Source: Setophaga petechia
Taxonomy: Eukaryota > Chordata > Aves > Passeriformes > Parulidae
NCBI GenBank assembly: GCA_024362935.1
Contig: JANCRA010000003.1
Location: 6,190,001 to 6,254,000, forward strand
Length of the DNA stretch: 64,000 nucleotides
Reading direction: 5' to 3'
The notes below the pieces were generated by a model. The model did no database searches and was not told where the DNA came from. It saw only the letters and a list, made by a program, of their open reading frames with translations. The position numbers and the translations under genes were made by a program. Of the stretch, positions 22,922-34,174 are shown piece by piece; within the stretch, counting starts at the first letter, position 1; the number at the start of each line of letters is the position of its first letter.

Positions 22922-25204
22922 TCAGCCACAGAAGCAATGCATTTTTTAATGAATACCAAACCACTTCATTTCAGCCCAGCTGATCAACCATGTGGAATGC
23001 TCTATATCAACTGATCCTGTTTCAGAGGTAGATCCTACAAGATATCTGCAACAAATTACCTCTTTGAAAGAAGGATTCAATTGGTTTGCACTAATCTAAT
23101 TTAGAGGAGGCCAGAATAAAATCATACTTGGACTTAATCTCATCTGAATACAAACAGTACAGAAATGGTGTTGATAAGCTGCTGATGTAATGCTCCAACA
23201 CACCATGGGGCTTTTGCACTTATCCCATCCCCTTTGAGGAGAACTCTCAACAATTCCCAATGCTGCCTCTTGGATTAAGACTTGAAATTGCATGTTTAGC
23301 ATAGAAGATCTGGAACTTAATGGCATAAGATTAAGAAAGGAAAGAAAAAAAAAGAAAAGAAAAGGAAAAGCAGGCTATTTGCAACAATTGTCATTTAATG
23401 GTAGTGACCAGCTCCTAGATAGATCCAATATGCCCAGCACAGGATCCTAGTGAGAAAGGGAATCAATATTTTACTTATCACAGCAGAAATGCAAGGCAGC
23501 CAACACAGACCCAAACCTGACCAAATCATGGTGTATGTCTGCTCTTAAAAATTTTATTTTTCTCAGCTTAGGTTGAAAGTGGTCTGAGATTGATGCTAGC
23601 AATCAGAAAAAGCAAGTTAAACCAGTAGTGTTGGGTTTTTTTTCTTTCTTCAAAGCATGCATTCCAGGTTTTGGTGACTTCAAGAGAAAATGTCATTTTG
23701 AGCTGCGCCGTCAGGTCCACTGCAGCAAAGAATGGAACCCATTTTACAGGACAGGATACCCTTAAAATCCTGTATCCAGAATAATTGGTCCTTAAGGCAT
23801 CACATTTCATTTACAGACACATCTATTTTCTGATTTATTGTGTAGATTTAAGTTAATTCAGCCATTTTACTATATCTGTAAAATTGTGATGACAATCCAT
23901 GCCCCATAGGAAGCTTAAGGTTGAATTCACTAATATTTGCAAAACACTCTGAACTGCTGCAATTCAGATAGCAATATGAATGTAAAATCTCACTGTGCCA
24001 TGCCTACTATCTTTAAATTCATCAGCTTTGCCTGGAAATACAGTTTTTTTAAAGGGGAAATAAGAATTCTTTCTCTCTAAATCCTGAGAAATAACTAGGT
24101 TAAAATGTAGGGAGTAATTTTAAATTAAAATAATTGCAAATTGAGCTTGGAGAACTTAAAACTTGCAATATGTTCTGATCATCTTGGACAGGAAATAAAA
24201 ATAAATGGATGAAAAGAAAATTAGGTACAGAGGTGCACAGATGAATCAAATTAAGGAAGTAGAAAGGATTTGTAGATCATAACATCCAACCTTACAAAAC
24301 TGGTTTGTTGACAAGTGGCTTTCTGGTTATTTACAGTTCTGTTGTCTTCACAAAACATGCCAAGGACACAAAATCAGGTAAATGGTTGATATTTGCAAGT
24401 CGGAGATCACGTTTGTGAAACCACTGCCCACTAAAATCCTCTTCAGTCTCTGAGCATTCTTATTTCTTCACACCTTTGCAAATAAATGTCTCAGCTGTAA
24501 TAAGAACATTTCCATGTTTGGATTATTTTGTCCCCAGATTAACATTAAGTTTCCTGGATGATTTGAAATTTTCTGATGTTTCACATCAAACCCCTGAAAT
24601 GAAGAAAAACTGAAGGTTGGCTCCTCAGGTAACAGGAAGAATGGAAGCAAAACCCCTCATGTCTGCAGTTCAGAAAGGAAAACCCATAATATTTGCCATT
24701 TACTGCAGGTGGAATTTAGTGAGTTACCCTCTGTGTGAAGAGAACATGGTTTCTGATAGCAGGCACTGTTTTGGCATTAACAGCTGTCCAAACCCACTTC
24801 CAGCTATAAGCTCTTTATAAATGTTCGTCTTCTGGGAGTGTTCACATCTGAAACCTGTATTTTACCTTCAATTTGATTCCAGTAGCTGTCTGGAAGTACA
24901 AACCCAGCAGGCTGACTTCCTCCTTTATGATGATTTCACATACTTAAAGTATGCCCCTGGAGGAAAAAGGATTCATGGATTAAGGCATTTAGATGATTTC
25001 ATTTTCTATTTTCATGGCCTCAAACAGAAAGCAGAATTTCATGATAAACAAACCCCAACATGGGCTAAAACAATTCCCACTTATTATGCACAGCAGAGGT
25101 AAAACAGGATTTCAAAGGCTGAAAGATGCCCTCAAATTTGCATCCTGTTTCATTTGTCACTAAATCTGTTTGCTGTTGGGAAGGCATTTGCCATTCTGTT
25201 CTAT
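22922..25204. other. Intergenic or intronic DNA, no gene seen
   Basis: Unique AT-rich sequence. A purine tract (A-rich with regular single G) lies at about 23332-23370. The frames at 24617-24820 and 24821-25102 are adjacent but have no recognised domain. Confidence 0.6.
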
Positions 25205-25480
25205 TAGTCATTCAGTTAAAGCAAGACTTGTAATTAACACTTGTAATAATTAGGCATTGGTTTGGTTTGGTTTGGAATCAACCTCTGTGTTTTAATTAAA
25301 TCTCAGGAATTGACAAAAATGGATATAGGCTTTTGTTTAGCCAAATGATTAAGTGGCATGTTTTTCTCATCTTTTTTGTAGAAGCCATGCTATTTTCTAC
25401 TCTGAGCGAGTGGGAATGTTTCATTGAGGACTTAAATGAACAGTTTGCAAATAATTACTTTTTCTGTTTTTAATGTTAAT
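25205..25480. promoter_or_regulatory. Candidate conserved noncoding element with three TAATTA cores
   Basis: Homeodomain-type TAATTA occurs at 25231-25236, 25247-25252 and 25293-25298 (the last inside TTAATTAA). Between the second and third lies a (GGTTT)3 repeat at 25259-25275. The rest is repeat-free and AT-rich with no open frame. A regulatory role is inference from motif density, which is weak evidence in AT-rich DNA. Confidence 0.2.
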
Positions 25481-27989
25481 GGAAAATGTGTTCTAAAAAC
25501 AAATCACTGCCCTCACACAGAATGCTTCTCTCAATGGACATATTATCTTTATGACAACACTAGGTCAGCCAAAAGTGCCATATATTACAGATGATTTATC
25601 CTTTATTGGGAAATGGGGGAAAAATATCCTCACACTGAGCTCAACCTATCCCAGTAAACCTGTTACACAAACAGTTTGTCCACCAGCAAACAGACAAGCC
25701 AACCTGCCATGACAGATTCCAATTATAAGAAAAATATATCTTAAACAAATGAAACCCTTGTGTACCCAATGGCACAATTCAATAATTGCAAAGACGATTG
25801 CACCATCTGTGCTTCAAATTTATGGCCTTATCACGTACGGTCAGACCTTTCTGAAGTAGCTTGTCAGAGGAGCAGGACTTGAAAAGAAAGAGCTGAATAA
25901 GTGTGTGCCTGCTTTAAGGAACTTGCAAAATTTTTGCAACACTGTTTTGCTGATCAGAAGGAGAAAATTACAGGTAAAAACTAAGATGAAATAAAGAAGT
26001 AACGTGCTGAAGAAATGTGATATACAGTTATGCCATTTCCTATGGATACATTTTTCCCAAGTAGCAGCTAGTTTGAAAATGTGATTTAAAAGAGCCAGTG
26101 CCCCACAGAAAAAACCAGAGCAGCAGAGCCAGTCAAGATTTTACAGCAAGTTTTACTTCTAGATTCATTACAGACCCTTTTAAGTGACTCTGTGGTGGAG
26201 ATATGAAGCCCACACAGAAATCTGAAGAAAAGGTGTTCATAATTTAGAGATACTATTCTGCAATGTCAGGAAGGAGTCCATTTACTTCCCTCACCTCTAC
26301 CCCCAAAAAGAAAGATTAAATGGTATTATTTCATACACATTCAACTGTTCCTTGTCAAGTAATTTTAACTCAGAAGTTATAAATATGCCAATGGATTAAA
26401 GGACACAGAGGGGACAGCAGAACAATGACACAGCAAGCTAATCTGTGCAGAGAGAAATTAATAAAGGCCATTCAAATTCACTGGAAAAAGATAAAGCAAG
26501 TAAAGAGATGTCCTAGCATCCACTGCAAATAGTTTACAGATAAGTAATGAGTATAACTATTACAGGGAGAAATGTTTTAAAAACTTCACTTGGCTGAGTT
26601 TGATGCCAACTCCTTTTAGTTCTCTCAGGAGAGTTATGGATGAAATGGAGCTTTTAAAGGTAAGGAAAAGGGAAGAGACTGTGATAAAATTGGGGAGAGA
26701 AGAAAAAGGATAAAACCAAAAAATAAAATAGAAGTGGGGAAAATACAAGAAAGTTAAAATGCTGAAAAAATGTACTGAAAAAATAGATACACCAAGCTGG
26801 AGATAAGAAGAATGAGGGAAAAGAGCTCAGAGTCTGAAATAAAGCACTAAGGAGAGAGAGATGGGCAGAAAATCTGATTTGAATAAGACAGGAAAAGACA
26901 CAGAGGACAAAGCATTATATTAACACTGATGGCATTCTCATACCCAAAAAAGTTCACAATCCAAATTTTGAAATCAGTGAAATAGAAGGGGGAAAATAAA
27001 AGAAAGAAAAATTTGTACTCATTTAACAGGTTTTTAAAATTAATAGAAGTCAAGTTACAAACAACATGCCTCATAAATATCATCTTTTCACAGCATGCAA
27101 TTCCTGTCCTAAGGGAAGTAAGAACATTACTCATATTGGTTTTCCTTGGCAGACTGAGGCATTTAGCAGGGAGAAGGCTTGCCAGTGTCTTGCAGTAGTG
27201 AGGAAAATGGGACTTTTTGCTAACAAGTCCCAGTCCAGATGCTGCCAGAAAGCCTTGGCTGGGACTCACAAGAGGATATCACTCTTACACAAACTCTTAT
27301 CTGCAAGGGAGAGAGAAAACCACTGGACAGTCCATGTGAAAGCAAACCCACCCAAAGGTGGAAATTACATAATGCTTTCTAGCATTAGGCTGGTCCTATT
27401 TAGGCCTTAATCCCATTTAGGATGGAGAAATAAAAAAAAGCCAATACTGTGGAATGAATAGAACCTAAACTTGCTTTCTTGCTTGCCCTTTCCAGCCAAG
27501 CAATTGAATTCCAGACATTTAACTTTGGGCAGTTATTTCTCATTTGTCTGTGCTTCACTCGAGGGCTCAGTGCTGGGGACAGATGCTTTTTGACAACTGC
27601 TCCTTACTTTCACAGAGGTAGTCTGGATTTCTGAGATTTCCCTCCCTCAATTAGACAGCCATAGTCTTCTTCATGGATGAGGTCATTTTTGAAATCAGTT
27701 TTTTCTCCCTGAAGAACAAGCCTGTTTTATTATGTATGAGAAAATGAAGAAGCCTTCAAAAACTGCAGGAGGCTGACAGGAGAGGGTGGCTTTTATATTT
27801 TCCAAAGCCCCACATAAGAAATAAACCTCCCAGTGGCTTCATTAGGAGCTGGATTTCAGCTAAGGTTCATCTCTGCTTTACATTTTCTACCTCCCAGTTT
27901 CTCCTTACTTGTTGTTTGATACCTGGACACTTAATTCAGCTAAACCTCAAATGAAATCACTGTCCTAAAACTGCACTGAGAAATATAAG
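25481..27989. other. Intergenic or intronic DNA, no gene seen
   Basis: Unique AT-rich sequence. Purine-rich on the plus strand at about 26640-26830, including a near-duplicated 'CTGAAAAAAT' word near 26763 and 26777. Frames at 26847-27269 (minus) and 27066-27410 (plus) overlap antisense to each other and look random. Confidence 0.6.
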
Positions 27990-28080
27990 CACATAAATAC
28001 ACACACAAAAAAAAAACCCAAAAAACCAATACATAAAAAAAAAAAAAAAACAAACCACCACAAAACCACCACCAACGACC
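27990..28080. repeat. A-rich and CCA-rich low-complexity tract
   Basis: A short CA run passes into A10, an A-rich spacer, an A16 run near 28036-28051 and then CCACCA-type sequence. It is simple sequence, with no transposon body recognised on either side. Confidence 0.85.
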
Positions 28081-30349
28081 AAAGACTCGTACAGTTTATT
28101 GAAGTTTTATATATATGTGTTTTGTAAGAACTCATGCATGGTATCCCCAAGGTTCTGCCCAAAAGGTGATGAATTTGATAAGACTTTTTTAAAATCACTT
28201 TTTCTAAAGTGCCTTTAAAGCACTTTTGGAGGATGCCCTAAAAGAGCTGCAACTCTACCAGCTCTGCATATCCAACGTAGCTACAGCAAGAGGCAGCAAT
28301 TTTTCAGTCTCTGGGTATGAATTAGGTTTCATACAAGGAGGAGAAGAAGTGATTGTGGTCATAAAATCAGAACCTGGGACAGAGTGTCACAAATGTCACC
28401 TGTGCCACCATCTGGGACTTGGCAACCAAAGGCACACAGAGATGGAGGCTGAAATCATCTCCCTACATTTAACATTTTCAGTCAAAGCACTAAGCAAAAT
28501 CTTTTAGGGGGTGAAGTTTAGTCTTGGATTTAATGTTGCAAAATATACCCATTTTATCCTCACTTGCAGTATTTTGCAGATACATCCTTCCCATAATCAT
28601 ATTCCTACCTGTGTTACAGTATGAATTTGAGATGCTTTAAATAACTTTTTGCACTCCCTATTGGAAAGAAACTTTTGGAAACCTGAGCCAATCATAGTAT
28701 GCACTTCCAGAACACAAGAAAGCTCTTTGAAATTACTCATATTTTAATAGCTCCTTTGTTTCAAATCAGCTGCAAGATTTTCTTTGTTGCTTTAACAATA
28801 AATATACTTTTATTCCTCCTACTAGGGAGGAATAAAAGTCCTTTTTCTCTTTCTATCCCTATAGATTCCAGCCCACAGTTTGTCACCACACAGGCTACAG
28901 AAGTGGGGGCATTTTTCATTTTCTTGCCTGTACTGTCCTCTGGAACACAAGGACACGGTTGGTGTTTTGCAATATTCTGAATTACTTTTTATTTGCGGGG
29001 TTTTTTTTAATATTACATTTTATTTATATACCAAACCAAAAGGTTATTTCAAAGTAAAATCATGAATGTTTTCGTTTCAAAAAGTGTCACACTAGATTAA
29101 TTTTGTGAATTTGAAAAATTCTTTTAAAATAGGATGCTTTCCTATTTTAGGAAAGAGTCGCTTCTTTCCAATAAGCAAAGAACTGACATGAAAACATTCA
29201 AATATAAAGAAAAACAACAATCATATCAACAAAGAGATTTTCACCAGATGAAAAAGGCAGTAAAGAAGGATAGGAGTAAACCCTGCATCGTCTTGGGATG
29301 TAACAAAGGGAAGGAAGGAAAGAGGGGAGGAGGAATCTCCAAAACTCGTCCAAGTAATGAATTCCAGGGGAAGAGCTAGTAAAGCATGTTAATGAATAGC
29401 CAGATGTTTCTAAAGCCAGGAAATCTCCTCTTCCTCTCAATTTCAGACTAGAGTGAACTCCCTTCAGCTCTCAGTTCTTTGACACACGCTGGAAACTCAC
29501 TCAGATGCTTTTTGTGTGTCTCTAGAAACGTTAATTAAAACCAAGGGAAAAAAACACACAAGTCTTTGCACCATTTGGAACAGTCTCCAAGCATTGCTAT
29601 CCCAAGGTTCATGCCACACTTCAGTTTGCTCTGAGATGTGACACCACATTTTCCACAACAAGAAGCTTGCCTTTCTTGTGGCCTTTTCAATTATATACAG
29701 AATAAACTCTTCTTCTAGCTATTGAGCTAAGTTTTCAAAATATTTAAGACAGAGTCCAGAATTCAGCCAGTTACTTTTCCAAATGAAAACCCTTTTCCAC
29801 CCTGCCATTTGGGTTTTGTTTAAGTTCTGACTTCAGCAAGCCTGTTTAGCTGAACAGATCCCTACATGTTTTCAGATCAGAGTCTCCATTTAGAGCAAGA
29901 CAGTACTCTGAGGAATTAGCATTTCCTCATCCTCTTCTAACGTTCAGCAGACAAGATGGGTCTGTAGTATAACATGTCAGAGAACTACAAAGTCCCTTTG
30001 GACAAGCCTCTATGAGAATTAGATCCTCAGGATCATTTGACAAGTGTTGTTCCTTTTTCTTTGTTCCTCCTGTTGTCCTCCATGGCAGGTAGAAAATGAG
30101 CAATTAGAAGGATCTGATGTCTTCCTGTATTCAATAAAAAGAGATGTGGAAGAGGCTGTCATTGTGTCAACCCATTTCATCATCACTGCCTTAAAGAGGC
30201 TTTCTCATCTCCCACCCCAGCTATTAAAGGGGCAGAAACTAATTTCCTTTACAATTTCTGTAGCCAGGCCTAAGCAGCTTAAAGAGCAGTCTTGTGAGTG
30301 TGCTCAGAAAGAAGTTCCACAGCTTCTGCTGGGAATGGAGTTCACATAA
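28081..30349. other. Intergenic or intronic DNA, no gene seen
   Basis: Unique AT-rich sequence. A purine tract of GGAA-type units lies at about 29306-29335. The 93-codon frame at 28226-28507 has two closely spaced CHxC-like pairs (CHKC, CHLC) but no full zinc-binding domain that I recognise. Confidence 0.55.
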
Positions 30350-30800
30350 ATTAGAGCTCGTTGAGCATTATTACAGCTTGTTGCCTATGGTATTTCCTCC
30401 CCCCAGGGTAAAGGAAATAATCTTGATTAATGACACCCAAAAAAATCATTTTTCTCTTTAATTCACTAATTGGTTAATCTTTTATGACATCAAAGAAGGC
30501 TGCAGCATTAACAAAAAAATAGTCAATGTAAAAGCCAGATTTCCTGTGCATTTGCCATGTGTGCTTTGTTTCCTGATGTAATTCCTAACTGAAAAGGAAT
30601 GAAAAATTGAAATCTCCAGTTTACATGAGAAATGGCAGTTTTGAGCTCCCTATCAGACACCTCATTTTCTCTACATTAGTCACAATCAGACAGACAAGGC
30701 TCTGTCTTGTTGAGCTACATTTAGCAGTCTGTCTGAACTGCAAATTTAGATGACATCCAAATTACACAGACTCAGCCACTAGGTTACACTAATGCAAAGT
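30350..30800. promoter_or_regulatory. Candidate conserved noncoding element with inverted SMAD-type motifs
   Basis: A repeat-free block with several strong words: a TCF/LEF-type ATCAAAG (30489-30495), a TAATTGGTTAAT-like stretch near 30470, and CAGACAGAC (30687-30695) facing its exact reverse complement GTCTGTCTG (30727-30735) across 31 bases. CAGAC/GTCTG is the SMAD-binding element, so each arm holds two. No frame of note crosses it. The enhancer reading is inference. Confidence 0.3.
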
Positions 30801-33620
30801 AGGAGAAAAAGAATCAAGACTATTGATTTTTTTGGTTCTTCCTCTGTCATATTCCCTTAAAGGCATTTACCAAGGCTTTTAAGATCTTCAGCATTTTCAC
30901 AAAGGAACAAATTACGTGCAAATAAGACTGCCTTAATCTATTCTTCCCTGCTTAGATTGTTCCCTCTGTACAGTCATTATGTGTTTTTCACGCTGCTGCT
31001 GCAGTTTACTTGATCCACTTTCATGCACCATGTGGTCAATATATATGTGGGAGGGTAACTGTGGAAAAGCACATCTCTTGCACCTGCCTATGATAATCAA
31101 AACCTTTTTGCTAATTCCCTGCAATCCAAACACATCACACATCTCTCTGCTCCTTCTTGCAGCTGTTTCATCAATTTGAAGCCATATTCTGCAGAACACT
31201 CTTCTGATCACATTTCCATTCTCAGACAACTTGATTTTTGCAATGAATATTTACAGGTTGTTCACAACCATGTCGCTAATAGGAGAAGCAAAGACCACAT
31301 ATTCTACTGACAAATAGAGCTGATTTCCAAAGTACTGAACCTTCACAACTCTGTCAAAGCCTAACAACCCTGTTCACTCTGACTCATGTTAACATGACTC
31401 CACTGAAGCCACTCAGAGTAGCTCTGCTGAACTCTTGCAGTGAGATAATTGGCCAGTGTGAATTTCTAAACACCACTGAAGGCAATAAATGTACATATTA
31501 TTTTCTGCCTGCCAGTCTTTGCAGGGGAGCTACAGCATCAATCCTGCCCAAAAGTATTTAACTGAGAAAGAAGCTCTTAGAAAACACACTCCTTGAGCAG
31601 ACTGTCCCCTCAGTGCAGGTACAACACCCTGCACAGTGGGCCCAAGACTCAAGCTTTTAGATGCTCTGGCCAATATTAGAAAAAAAAAAAAATAACAACA
31701 TCAGAGCTTTTGAGTTCTCCTTTCTTTGAACCAAGAGAACCAGGAGGAGCTTTATTCTAGCTGATCTCACTAAGCAGCTGTATGGGCTTTTTTAGGCATA
31801 GTTAGCAAACTACAAACTCATTAAGCACCACATATGGTACTGTCACTTTCCATGAAATCTGAGGCTCACATACTTTCCTCCTAGGCTGTGCACATGGTTC
31901 CTGTCGGGGCTGAACGTGTGTTCCATCAGGCACTAATGTGCCCCTTATGCATTGCCATTTGTGTTTGTTTGATTTTGTTTTTCAGAGGCTCCTGGGCTTC
32001 TGACAATTCAGCCTTCAAAATTACATGGCCTGGATTTTTTTTCCCTGTATCTATAGAAAGAAAATAATTCATTTGTCCTTGTTTTTTTTTACTTACTGGA
32101 GGACCCCATGCTGCATTTTCTGTTCCACTTCACATGATGCAGGCAAAAACTGAGCTTTGTGCTGGCTTTTGGTGGGTTTTTCTCCATGAAATTTGTGGAA
32201 GTGAGTTTCCACAGACAGGTAAATTTGACCAAACACTTGTTCAGTCCTTTTTTTCCCTGCAGAAAGATGAATCAGTTTGTAAAGTACTAACAAATGTCTC
32301 ATTTATCATTCCAAGCCAGGCTAGCACATTTTTCTTCCATTCTCTTGTAAAACACAGAGACATTTCCACCCTTAAGATTTACATTTTCCCTAATTTTTTT
32401 TCTGACCTTTCCATACTAGAATTTTACTTCAGGCCTCTCCCTTTGCTGACCCTAATGGAACAAAATTTAGGCAAAGCCTTAAAATTCCTTGAGGTTTATC
32501 GATCTTCCTTTTTTCACTTCCACCTCTCACAATCTTTTAACTATTTTCCATTCCCACTGATATTTTTTCCCTTCTAGACCTCATTCAAATCACAGAAGCA
32601 GCCCTGTTTAAGGTATCTGCAATTTCCTATGTTCCTTTTTAATCAACACTACAAGTTTATAGCATTGCTATGGGCTTATAGCATCATTGAGTCACTGAAA
32701 GATAATACAAAGATTGAGTAGAATTTGAATGAGGCCTAAAAAATTAATTTCAATTACAGAAACATGGATTTCCTGTGAACATTTCTCTTTTCCAATCACT
32801 TTAGTCTGTCTATTTCCATTAAAACAAAATTTTTGAACCTAGCACAGACAGATGAGGAGAACAGAGATTATTTAAGGTCTAGAAATGGAATAAAATAAGG
32901 CACCTTCAGCAGGTGGGAAAAGAAAATAAAAAGAATGAAAGAGTTGCCTGTATTCACAGGACTAAAGAGAGGACAGTAGTTTAAGACTCCTTTTGGATTT
33001 AAAACATAATGTACCATACCATCACTTGCTACCACAACACCTGTAGTTAATTAAATGATGGGAAACAACCCCACCCTGCCACAGTGAGAAGAAAATCAGC
33101 TGCCAACAGCAGAACCTCTCCCCTGTGGATGGGCAGCAATTTGGAGCTGCAGTTTGTCACCCCATGGGGAGATCAGAGCAAACCTTGCTTGGCTCCATTG
33201 CAGGTAGGGGATTCCACCCCCCCTGGTATGGAGGCAAGGGTCACAAAGGGAGGAAAAAGGTATTCCATGGGCTGCTGTAAAGGATGACAGTATTTTCTAG
33301 CACAATATTTTGGGAGAGAGGATAACCCTCAGACATGATGGTCAGCAAATCCATTTCACATCCAGCTTACCTCAATGCCAGCCATAGCTGGGGCATTTTA
33401 TGGCTGTGGCTGTTTCATGGGAGTTCCACCCTAACCTCATCTGCTTTGTGCCAAAGTCACTGAGAAACCTCTGCTTCTGTGCCAAGGCCCACAGCAGGAG
33501 TTTAACTCCTACTGACTCATGAAAAAATGCCTCAAGTCTCCTTTTTTTTTTTTAACAATAGATTCTCAGCTTTCAAACAACATCCAGTTTCATACTTCCA
33601 AAGCTCATTGACAAAAATAA
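30801..33620. other. Intergenic or intronic DNA, no gene seen
   Basis: Unique sequence with simple runs: an A-run of about 12 near 31681 and T12 at 33542-33553. The 147-codon frame at 32134-32577 follows pyrimidine-rich sequence and encodes a Phe/Leu-rich product without a recognised domain. Confidence 0.6.
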
Positions 33621-33722
33621 GTGTATACCAATACACGTTCTGTATTGGTATATTCTGTACCAATATATATATATTTCTGTATGATTAAATATTATAATCT
33701 TGTATAATTAAATATTATAATC
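33621..33722. repeat. AT-rich hairpin and direct-repeat cluster
   Basis: TATACCAATACA (33624-33635) and its exact reverse complement TGTATTGGTATA (33641-33652) form 12-base arms around a 5-base loop. The right arm can instead pair with TACCAATA at 33658-33665, so two alternative hairpins compete. A 16-base direct repeat, ATTAAATATTATAATC, follows at 33684-33699 and 33707-33722. No transposon family is recognised. Confidence 0.85.
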
Positions 33723-34059
33723 CTCTTTTTACCAGTGGAGACAGCAACACACAGAAAGTAGAAGTGATTCTCTGTATGTCAGAGGTTCAAAGAGAAAAGC
33801 ACAGCTGAAGACCCCAGAAAAACTTTAGCTGTATATAACACATCTCCTGCCACAAAATAGCATGGTATATAGAAATTTGTGGGACACATTCAGGAAAAGG
33901 GTTGGACAGAAAAAATAATTCACAGCATACTCCTTGATGATTTTAGAGATTGCATGGAAATCTTGTGCTGGAGCACACACTCACAAACCTTAGTTAGCAT
34001 TCTCCATTTGTAAAGGTGATTATCATGGCATGAAAAAGTGGGGAAGGGAAGTATTAAGG

Positions 34060-34124
34060 ATACTATATTATTATAATATATTAAATGTATTATAATATTT
34101 TATATTATATTTTTGATATCAAAA
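34060..34124. repeat. AT-only tract ending in a 14-base palindrome
   Basis: An almost pure A/T stretch of TATTATAATATT-type words ends with the perfect palindrome TTTTGATATCAAAA at 34111-34124. Such DNA melts easily and is prone to replication slippage. Confidence 0.8.
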
Positions 34125-34174
34125 TGTGGAAAGTAAATCCTCTGATGGCACTAGTTGGCCGGCCACAGATCTGT

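Noticed and set aside
28226..28507. Two CHxC-like pairs suggesting a zinc-binding domain
   Set aside because: The spacing fits no zinc-finger class I know, and the frame has no other supporting feature.
32240..32285. Strong splice-acceptor-like sequence ending CTGCAG before a short open stretch
   Set aside because: No GT donor at a plausible distance and no protein similarity; such acceptors are common by chance in T-rich DNA.
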